Assembly: GCA_030428745.1 (NCBI GenBank)
Contig: JAUIEG010000088.1
Coordinates: 1 to 8,611 of the forward strand
Reading direction: 5' to 3'
From: Alphaproteobacteria bacterium
Lineage (GTDB): Bacteria > Pseudomonadota > Alphaproteobacteria > Caulobacterales > Parvularculaceae
Length of the DNA stretch: 8,611 bases
Shown: piece by piece, positions 1 to 5,418 of the stretch
Numbering within the stretch: the first letter of the stretch is position 1
How the letters are laid out: every line of letters begins with the position of its first letter
Made by a program: the position numbers and the translations under genes
Notes under the pieces: model-generated
Told to the model about the DNA's origin: nothing
What the model saw: only the letters and a program-made list of their open reading frames with translations
Database searches by the model: none

Positions 1-1
1 G

Positions 2-964
2 GCTCAGGTTAAACTACTGAAGAGCGCGAATGCGCCGAACGATCCGGCGCTTCGGATGGGCGGCATGTTCGCCTCCATGCCGGAGTTGCAGAAAATGCTG
101 TGCGATCTCGGCGATCTCAGGATCGCACACATGGATGAATACGGCATTGACCGCCAACTGCTTTTGCTTACAGCGCCCGGTCCGCAAGTGCTGGAGCCCG
201 AAGAGGGAACGCGCCTCGCCGCAAAATCGAACGATATCGCGGCTGAAGCTTGCGCGAAGCGGCCCGACCGCTTTTCCGCCCTCGCCGCTTTTCAGCCACA
301 GGACCCGGACAAAGCCGCGCGGGAAATCGAACGCGCCATGAAAGAGCTGAAGCTCAACGGCGCCGTGTTGAACTCCCACTTCCGCGGACATTTTCTTGAC
401 GAGCCGCAATGCGACCCCATTCTGGCGGCGCTCGAGGAAAACGATGCGGCGCTATATATCCATCCCACGGCGCCCTTCGAAGATCGCGTCTACGCAGCGC
501 GCGGCATGACAGGCGCGCTTGGTTTCCCGCATGATGTATGGAACCACACGATGGGGCTTATCTTGTCAGGCGCCTTCGACAAATACCCCAAGCTGCGCCT
601 TGTCATCGGTCATCTCGGCGAATGCATGCCGCTCCATCTTTATCGCTTCGACTGGATGCAGTCGAACGCCGATGGCGTGCCCGGACTTCGCGGCGGCCAG
701 CCGGCGGTAACGCTGAAACATCCCATGAGCCACTACTTCCACAATAATATCTGGATCACCACCAGCGGCGTCGGCTGGGAGCCGGGGATCAAATTCTGCA
801 TGGATGTGATGGGGCCGGAACGCGTTCTCTACGCCATGGACTATCCGTATCAACAGTCATCTGACGAAGTCGCCGCTTATGACCGGATGGATATTCCACC
901 CGCTCACAAGAAAATGTTGATGCAGGAAAACGCCGAACACGTCTTCCGGCTGCCCAAAGATTAA
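2..964 (+). CDS. Amidohydrolase-2 family protein, decarboxylase-like (5' end outside window)
   Basis: This is a metal-dependent amidohydrolase of the COG2159 type, the family of gamma-resorcylate, 2,3-dihydroxybenzoate and 5-carboxyvanillate decarboxylases, which remove CO2 from hydroxy-aromatic acids in the cytosol without a redox cofactor. The frame is open to the left edge and gives 320 visible residues. The ATG at 56 is probably internal, because the N-terminal Glu-x-His/Ala metal motif is missing and alignment with the paralogue at 6853 places roughly 40 residues upstream. Visible motifs, numbered from the edge, are HMDEYGID near 44, the metal-ligand His154 in YIHPTAP, His204 in GHLGE, and Asp280 in AMDYPYQ, so the core is intact. 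The gene converges on the methyltransferase and its TAA overlaps that gene's stop. The family is clear. Decarboxylase rather than hydrolase or hydratase activity is inferred, and the substrate is unknown. Confidence 0.9.
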   Translation, partial: AQVKLLKSANAPNDPALRMGGMFASMPELQKMLCDLGDLRIAHMDEYGIDRQLLLLTAPGPQVLEPEEGTRLAAKSNDIAAEACAKRPDRFSALAAFQPQDPDKAAREIERAMKELKLNGAVLNSHFRGHFLDEPQCDPILAALEENDAALYIHPTAPFEDRVYAARGMTGALGFPHDVWNHTMGLILSGAFDKYPKLRLVIGHLGECMPLHLYRFDWMQSNADGVPGLRGGQPAVTLKHPMSHYFHNNIWITTSGVGWEPGIKFCMDVMGPERVLYAMDYPYQQSSDEVAAYDRMDIPPAHKKMLMQENAEHVFRLPKD

Positions 965-1797
965 GCCTTCGCCGTCACGATCCAGGCTGCTGCATCAAGA
1001 CGGATGGAGCCGTCTTTGTGAAATGGTTTCAAGGTTTCGACAATCTCGGCGCGGGCCTTGTCCTTGACGCCCGGCCCCGCTTCATCAAGCGGCTCGCCAA
1101 TGGCGAGCGCACTCATGACGAAATCGGCGGCGCTTTCCGGTGTCGCCCCCTCACCGCCAAGCAATTGCTCGCCCTGCCAAAGCTTGCATTCGACGTCCTT
1201 CCATCCCGCACGGGTGAGGAGCGCTTTGGTCGCTTCCGGATCGGCCATGCGGAACGGGCCCGGGCCGTCAGGATCACGCTCGGGCATCTCCACATATTTA
1301 CCGGCGATGGCGCCGACCATTCCGATCCAGGGATTTTTCTCGGGCGGGCCCCAACAGGAAAAGGTGAAATCGCCGCCGGGCTTCACCCAACTTCTGATAT
1401 TAGCGAAGGCCTTGTCCGGATTATCAAAAAACATAATCCCGAAACTGGAAAAGGCGCGGTCGCGCGGTGCATCAAGGCCCGCCGTCTGGGCGTCGGCGCA
1501 TTTGAATTCCACATTGCTGACCCCGGCGTCTGCAGCGCGCTTTTTTGAATGATCGATCAGAATTTCGGCAATATCAACACCAAGGATATCGCCTGAGGGC
1601 GCAACCGCCCGTGCAATTTCAATGACATTCTTGCCGCCGCCGGAACCAATTTCCACCACCTTCTCACCCGGCTTGAATGCAGCAGCTTTCATCAGCGAAG
1701 CATTGATGGGGGAGATCATGGATTCAAAGGGAACCAGATATTTCAGCCAGCGTTCGCCGACCTCGCCATTCCAGTCTTCGACATGCTGATCCGTCAT
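961..1797 (-). CDS. Class I SAM-dependent methyltransferase
   Basis: This 278-residue soluble protein has a Rossmann-fold methyltransferase domain that would transfer a methyl group from S-adenosylmethionine. Motif I is VVEIGSGGG (residues 47-55). The acidic ribose-binding residue is Asp75 in GVDIA, and Asp102 follows in CADAQ. The post-motif segment, with FGIMFFDNPDKAF at 119-131 and WVKPGG at 137-142, is typical of the UbiE-like Methyltransf_11/25 group. The start ATG (1797-1795) has AAGGAG (plus-strand 1806-1811) 8 nt upstream, which supports it. The gene is read divergently from the GST pair across a 258 bp region and ends on a stop shared with the amidohydrolase. The acceptor cannot be read from the sequence. 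A phenolic hydroxyl would fit the neighbours but is only a guess, and the gene may not belong to the same pathway. Confidence 0.9.
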   Translation of the reverse strand: MTDQHVEDWNGEVGERWLKYLVPFESMISPINASLMKAAAFKPGEKVVEIGSGGGKNVIEIARAVAPSGDILGVDIAEILIDHSKKRAADAGVSNVEFKCADAQTAGLDAPRDRAFSSFGIMFFDNPDKAFANIRSWVKPGGDFTFSCWGPPEKNPWIGMVGAIAGKYVEMPERDPDGPGPFRMADPEATKALLTRAGWKDVECKLWQGEQLLGGEGATPESAADFVMSALAIGEPLDEAGPGVKDKARAEIVETLKPFHKDGSIRLDAAAWIVTAKA

Positions 1798-1834
1798 GCG
1801 TCCTGCTCCTTATCTTCGCGGCCTTCGTTTGATC

Positions 1835-1930
1835 ACTCTCTGCTATTTCCTGCGACGCCAAATGAGAAGGATCAATTGCAGGAAATCGGTCGGGGCGAGG
1901 TGTGCGCCGCACAATAAACCAGCAGAGAGT
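1835..1930. promoter_or_regulatory. Nested inverted repeats in the divergent promoter region
   Basis: Two perfect inverted repeats are nested between the methyltransferase and GST genes. The outer pair is ACTCTCTGCT (1835-1844) with AGCAGAGAGT (1921-1930). The inner pair is ATTTCCTGC (1845-1853) with GCAGGAAAT (1878-1886). The left arms abut, whereas the right arms are separated by 34 nt. The inner half-sites are 33 bp apart centre to centre, about three helical turns. The position between divergent starts suggests operator sites for a shared regulator. An RNA structure in a leader is the alternative. No regulator gene is in the window, and I found no convincing sigma-70 -35/-10 pair here. 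Confidence 0.5.
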
Positions 1931-2010
1931 TCCTCGGACCGGGTCTCGTTTTCTTTCACTATTCGGCAATCGGCACAGGCTGTTTTTGACTATGAATATG
2001 GGTGCAGACG

Positions 2011-2030
2011 CGCAGGCCCCTCAGCCTGCG
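2011..2030 (+). promoter_or_regulatory. GC-rich hairpin in the GST operon leader
   Basis: CGCAGGC (2011-2017) and GCCTGCG (2024-2030) form a perfect 7 bp stem with a 6 nt loop, ending 25 nt before the GST start at 2056. No T-run follows, so it is not a classical intrinsic terminator. It could be a 5' UTR structure affecting translation or mRNA stability, or an operator. The ribosome binding site that follows (GAGAGA, 2045-2050) is weak, so leader structure could matter. Confidence 0.4.
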
Positions 2031-2055
2031 GCAGCGGCAAGAACGAGAGAAGCGC

Positions 2056-2817
2056 ATGAGCGATGTCACGCTTTATCATTGGGAGCCCAACGCCAATTCC
2101 GGCAAGCCCATGCTGGCCTTGATGGAAAAAGGGGTCGAGTTCAACAGCCATTATGTCGATCTTCTGGATTTCGACCAGCACAAGCCGGAATATCTCGCCA
2201 TCAATCCCGAGGGCACGATCCCGGCCATGACCCATGGCGATCGCGTGCTGACGGAATCGACCGCCATGATGGAATATGTGGACGCGGCATTCGCCGGCCC
2301 GAAATTGATGCCCGACGATCCGAAAGACCAATGGCGCATCCGCTGGTGGATGAAATTCATGGACCAGTGGTTGGCGCCGTCATTCTCCATGATCGGCTGG
2401 TCAGTGTTTATCGGTCCAATGGTGCGTGGCAAAGACCCCGACATGCTGAAAGCCGCCATCGACCGCATTCCCATGCCTGAGCGGCGCGTCGCCTGGCGCA
2501 AGGCAATCTATGGAACCTTTGGCGAAGAGGAAATGAAAGAGTCCCAGAGCCGCGTCGCACTCGGCATACGAATGCTCGAAGAGGAATTGTCAAAACGCGA
2601 GTGGCTTGCCAGCGACCACTACAGTCTTGCTGACGTGAACGGTTTCAATATCGCCTACGCCCTGCCTCTGTCGCAGCCGGACCTGTCGAATGACGAAAAA
2701 ACACCGCATATTCTTGAATGGCTGCGCAAGATTTACGAGCGCCCGGCGGCGAAAAAGACCTGGGCCATGGGCAAGACCGATCTGGCGGCGCGCATAAAAT
2801 TCCTGGAGCGTTCATAA
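2056..2817 (+). CDS. Glutathione S-transferase, LigF/BaeA beta-etherase-like
   Basis: This 253-residue cytosolic GST has an N-terminal thioredoxin-like domain (about 1-80) and an all-helical C-terminal domain (about 90-245). The active-site loop reads EPNANSGKP, with Asn14 and Ser15. The cis-proline is Pro56 in GTIPAM, the gamma-glutamyl-binding motif is TESTAMMEY (67-75), and the N-capping box is SLAD (190-193). From memory, the NANS-KP loop, the EKG-EF segment, the IGW motif near 113-115 and the P-PE---WR segment near 139-148 match LigF, the glutathione-dependent enzyme that cleaves beta-aryl ethers of lignin dimers. Published BaeA activates glutathione with an asparagine in this loop. The ATG at 2056 is preferred over the in-frame GTG at 2002 because it begins right at the first beta strand and follows a GAGAGA site. 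The next GST overlaps its stop by 1 nt, so the two are coupled. The GST family is certain; the etherase role is inferred. Confidence 0.93.
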   Translation: MSDVTLYHWEPNANSGKPMLALMEKGVEFNSHYVDLLDFDQHKPEYLAINPEGTIPAMTHGDRVLTESTAMMEYVDAAFAGPKLMPDDPKDQWRIRWWMKFMDQWLAPSFSMIGWSVFIGPMVRGKDPDMLKAAIDRIPMPERRVAWRKAIYGTFGEEEMKESQSRVALGIRMLEEELSKREWLASDHYSLADVNGFNIAYALPLSQPDLSNDEKTPHILEWLRKIYERPAAKKTWAMGKTDLAARIKFLERS

Positions 2818-3599
2818 TGACTATGGTGCTTTATCACGGAGACCCCAATGGCCCTTCGCTCACGGTCCTCGCGGCGCTTTTCGAAACCGGTCACGATGCA
2901 GAGCTGCGGCCCATCGATCTGACCATGGGCGAACGTCACAGCGATACGGTTCCCCGCAATGTCGAAGTTGAGATGAGCATTGAGGGCGAAGGGCCGGTCC
3001 TTGTCGCCGACGGTGAGCCGATGGCGGATTCGGTGTTTATCGCCTGCTACCTCAATGACAGCGCGACAATGTCGCCAATTGCGCCACAAGATCCGTTTGC
3101 ACGCTGGCAAATGATGACATGGTGCCGGCAGATTATCGAACGCGTGGCGCCCGCGGCCGCCTATCTCGGCGTCAAGGCGCGCCTTGCCGATAAGTTGTCG
3201 GCGCTGGACGACGCCGTATTCGAAAAACTCATTGCGCCCATTAAAAGCGGTGATCTGAAAGCGCGTTGGGCGGATATACGCGCCGGCGCCTTTGACGAGG
3301 CAAAGATTGACGATTCAAAAGCCAAAATCAAAGCGGCTGTTGAGAAAGTGGATACGCAACTCTCGGACGGGCGCGACTGGCTGCTTGGCGACTTTTCTAT
3401 CGCCGATCTTGAAACCTATGCCTGGCTTTCAGGAATGCGCGACATCGAGCCTGCGGCGTTTGAAAGCGCAACACGAACAGGCGCGTGGATCGGTCGCATG
3501 CAGGCCCGCCCTTCCGTTGCTCGCACTCTTTCACTGGCGAAAACGACTGCGCCGCACCAGACCTGGGCCCCGGGGCCGGAAATCAATCGCTGGGGCTGA
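2817..3599 (+). CDS. Divergent glutathione S-transferase, candidate BaeB-like partner subunit
   Basis: This 260-residue GST starts inside the stop of the previous gene (TAATG), with GGAG at 2805-2808 placed 8 nt upstream. A second ATG at 2823 is a less likely start. The active-site loop aligns with its neighbour's as YHGDPNGPSL against YHWEPNANSG, so the Asn there is replaced by Pro13 and the Ser is kept as Ser14. Pro60 (GEGPVLV) can serve as the cis-proline, and the gamma-glutamyl motif is changed to ADSVFI (70-75). The helical domain carries the N-capping box SIAD (194-197). An inserted charged region lies at about 120-175, and the tail ends PGPEINRWG. Coupling and the altered loop suggest a non-catalytic or differently specialised partner of the upstream GST, as BaeB is to BaeA. 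This is inference. It could equally be an independent GST with another substrate. Confidence 0.9.
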   Translation: MTMVLYHGDPNGPSLTVLAALFETGHDAELRPIDLTMGERHSDTVPRNVEVEMSIEGEGPVLVADGEPMADSVFIACYLNDSATMSPIAPQDPFARWQMMTWCRQIIERVAPAAAYLGVKARLADKLSALDDAVFEKLIAPIKSGDLKARWADIRAGAFDEAKIDDSKAKIKAAVEKVDTQLSDGRDWLLGDFSIADLETYAWLSGMRDIEPAAFESATRTGAWIGRMQARPSVARTLSLAKTTAPHQTWAPGPEINRWG

Positions 3600-3607
3600 T
3601 CGCCAAC

Positions 3608-4498
3608 TTACTTGCCGCGTGCGGCGGCGCGAGCCTTTCGGTAATTCTCTCGCCGTCCCCGCTCGAAAGCGAGGCGCTCCACCGGCGCGTCGCCTTTCGG
3701 ATAATCGGCAATGATCTCGTCGAAGACTTCGCGAAGCTCGTCCCTGAATTCCGGATGCGGGAATATGTAAAACTTGTTTTCGTGGATTGCCTCAAGCGTC
3801 TTCGCCGCAACTTCGTCACGCTCCATGCCCGCTTCATGAACTTTCGCCAGTTGCGTGTTGAAGGCGGCGTCAACAGGCTTCCCGCGCGCGCCAAGAGCGT
3901 CCGGGCGCACCTCGTCGCTGGCGTGAATATGGCTTTTGACGAGGCCGGGGCAAAGTACGGAAACGCCGATGCGGTGCGGCGCAAGAGAATAGCGTAGGGA
4001 TTCCGACAGGCCACGGACGGCGAATTTTGCGGTGTTGTAAATGCCCGGCACAGGTCCGGCGAGGAAGCACGACATCGAGGCGGTGTTCACAACATGCCCG
4101 TCCGCGCCGCGCCCCTTCATCCGAGGGACGAAGGTCTGAACGCCGTTAATCACACCATAAAGATTGACGCCCAGCACCCAATCCCAGTCGTCATAGCTGC
4201 TCTCGTCAATGGTCTGGAACAGATTGATGCCGGCATTATTGAAGACAAGGGAAACAGGCCCCAAACGGCGCTCTGCCTCGTCCGCCGCTTCGGCGAACTC
4301 TTCTCTGGAAGAGACATCCATGCAAAGGCCTGTAGCCTCATGATTGTCAAGCGCGTCCAGCGCAGCGTCGATAGAGTCCTGACGGATGTCAGCGATAGCG
4401 ACTTTGACGCCCTCAGCGAGCAAGGCCCGCGCAAGCCCCAGCCCAATGCCATTGGCGCCGCCCGTGATGAAGGCTGTCCGCCCGGCGAAGTCTTTCAT
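3608..4498 (-). CDS. SDR-family dehydrogenase, LigD-like C-alpha dehydrogenase candidate
   Basis: This 296-residue classical short-chain dehydrogenase would oxidise a secondary alcohol with a nicotinamide cofactor. The cofactor motif TGGANGIG is at 12-19, and Asp37 at the end of the second strand favours NAD+ over NADP+. Asp61, NNAG (87-90) and the catalytic tetrad Asn112, Ser141, Tyr154 and Lys158 are all present. From memory, the segments YDDWDWVLGVNLYGVING (102-119), TFVPRM (122-127) and YIFPHPEFRDEL (244-255) closely match LigD and its relatives LigL, LigN and LigO, which oxidise the C-alpha alcohol of lignin beta-aryl ether dimers before GST cleavage. Similar SDRs with other substrates are common, so the role is a hypothesis strengthened by the adjacent GSTs. 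The start has a strong GGAGGAG (plus-strand 4501-4507). The gene ends 8 nt from the convergent GST and diverges from the operon at 4694. Confidence 0.93.
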   Translation of the reverse strand: MKDFAGRTAFITGGANGIGLGLARALLAEGVKVAIADIRQDSIDAALDALDNHEATGLCMDVSSREEFAEAADEAERRLGPVSLVFNNAGINLFQTIDESSYDDWDWVLGVNLYGVINGVQTFVPRMKGRGADGHVVNTASMSCFLAGPVPGIYNTAKFAVRGLSESLRYSLAPHRIGVSVLCPGLVKSHIHASDEVRPDALGARGKPVDAAFNTQLAKVHEAGMERDEVAAKTLEAIHENKFYIFPHPEFRDELREVFDEIIADYPKGDAPVERLAFERGRRENYRKARAAARGK

Positions 4499-4582
4499 TG
4501 CTCCTCCCAGACCCGCAAAACGGGCTTAAATGGAACGCCAATCCGCGCTCTGTACGCGCCTTCTTTTCGGGCGCTTCACGAT

Positions 4583-4607
4583 TGATGTTATATTCACTAC
4601 CATATCA
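4583..4607. promoter_or_regulatory. AT-rich imperfect palindrome in the divergent SDR/operon promoter region
   Basis: The 195 bp gap between the divergent SDR and SnoaL-like genes (4499-4693) contains one AT-rich island. Its ends are TGATGT (4583-4588) and ATATCA (4602-4607), which match as inverted repeats at 5 of 6 positions around a 13 nt centre. Such a site could bind a dimeric repressor or cover a promoter. TTGATG (4582-4587) resembles a -35 box, but I see no well-spaced -10 box on either strand. A short GCGCC/GGCGC inverted repeat (4556-4560 and 4570-4574) lies beside it. This is weak evidence, based on position and composition only. Confidence 0.3.
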
Positions 4608-4693
4608 GCGCGACTTGCCCACCGGCATTCGGCTACACTTCGCCTGCGGAAACGAATTACCGCCCACCAGCAACAGAGAGTACCGGAGGACGA

Positions 4694-5416
4694 ATGACCG
4701 ACGCCGACCGCATTGCACAGCTTGAAGCGCAAGTCGCCGCGCTGACCGAACGTATCACGCGCACCGAGGATGAACAGGCTGTCCGCAAGCTTCATCATCT
4801 CTACGGCTATTTTATCGACAAATGTCTCTATCGTGAAGTCGTCGATCTATTCACCGACGATTGCGAGGTGCATTTTTTCGGCGGGATCTTCAAAGGCAAG
4901 GCGGGCGCAGCGCGGCTCTATATTGAACGGTTTCAAAAACAGTTTGTGCATGGCAATAACGGTCCGGTAGACGGCTTTCTGCTGGACCATCCCCAGCATC
5001 AGGATGTGGTGGATATCCAGGACGACGGCGTCACAGCACTCGCCCGCTTCCGATGCACAATGCAGGCCGGGCGGCATAAATCCTTTGGCGATATCCGGCA
5101 ATGGTGGGAAGGCGGCCTTTACGAAAACACCTATAAGAAAGTGGACGGCGTGTGGCGCATTCACATTCTGAATTATGTGCCCCAATGGCATGCAGACTTT
5201 GAAACCGGCTGGGCGCATACGCGTCCCAATTATGTGCCGTTTTTGAAAACGACCTATCCGGAAGATCCCGTTGGGCCTGATGCAATCAATGAAGAGGTAT
5301 GGCTTTGGCCGACCCACAAGGTCGTGCCGTTCCACAACAAACACCCGGTCACCGGTAAGGAGATCGTGCCAGAGCGCTGGCAGGGCGACATCGACCGCGA
5401 AAAGGAAGCGAAATAG
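4694..5416 (+). CDS. SnoaL-like/NTF2-superfamily protein, possible LdpA-like lyase
   Basis: This 240-residue protein has no signal peptide or membrane segment. It opens with a heptad-like helix (about 5-28), then has one alpha+beta cone domain of the SnoaL_4 type: EQAVRKLHHLYGYFIDK (27-43), the DLF-DDCEVHF strand (51-61), LDHPQHQDV (98-105), and GLYENTYKKVDGVWRIHI (141-158). A C-terminal extension, with VVPFHNKHPVTGKEI at 210-224, is seen in a subgroup common in aromatic-degrading bacteria. The fold family includes isomerases, dehydratases, ring hydroxylase subunits and LdpA, the cofactor-free lyase that deformylates lignin diarylpropanes. His and Tyr residues in the cavity motifs could act as general acid/base. 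GGAGGA (4685-4690) lies 3 nt from the ATG. It is the first gene of the operon, 2 nt before the aldehyde dehydrogenase, so it may make an aldehyde or its precursor. The fold is secure; the reaction is not. Confidence 0.88.
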   Translation: MTDADRIAQLEAQVAALTERITRTEDEQAVRKLHHLYGYFIDKCLYREVVDLFTDDCEVHFFGGIFKGKAGAARLYIERFQKQFVHGNNGPVDGFLLDHPQHQDVVDIQDDGVTALARFRCTMQAGRHKSFGDIRQWWEGGLYENTYKKVDGVWRIHILNYVPQWHADFETGWAHTRPNYVPFLKTTYPEDPVGPDAINEEVWLWPTHKVVPFHNKHPVTGKEIVPERWQGDIDREKEAK

Positions 5417-5418
5417 AA

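Noticed and set aside
56..964. ATG at 56 as the true start of the first amidohydrolase
   Set aside because: The frame is open to the left edge and the N-terminal metal motif would be missing. Comparison with the full-length paralogue shows the protein is simply cut by the window.
2002..2055. In-frame upstream GTG start that would add 18 residues to the first GST
   Set aside because: The extra residues are Arg/Gln-rich and unlike any GST N-terminus. The ATG at 2056 starts right at the first beta strand, and the added region contains the leader hairpin.
1902..2480. Long + strand open frame overlapping the first GST
   Set aside because: Its product is low-complexity and Arg/His-rich, it lies out of frame over a clear GST gene, and it has no recognisable motif.
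3566..3577. 12 bp perfect palindrome GGCCCCGGGGCC near the end of the second GST gene
   Set aside because: It encodes part of the Trp-Ala-Pro-Gly-Pro tail, has no following T-run, and is easily produced by GC-rich Pro/Gly codons.
4094..4585. + strand open frame over the SDR gene and the divergent promoter
   Set aside because: The minus-strand SDR has every catalytic motif. This frame is its complement, with no conserved features.
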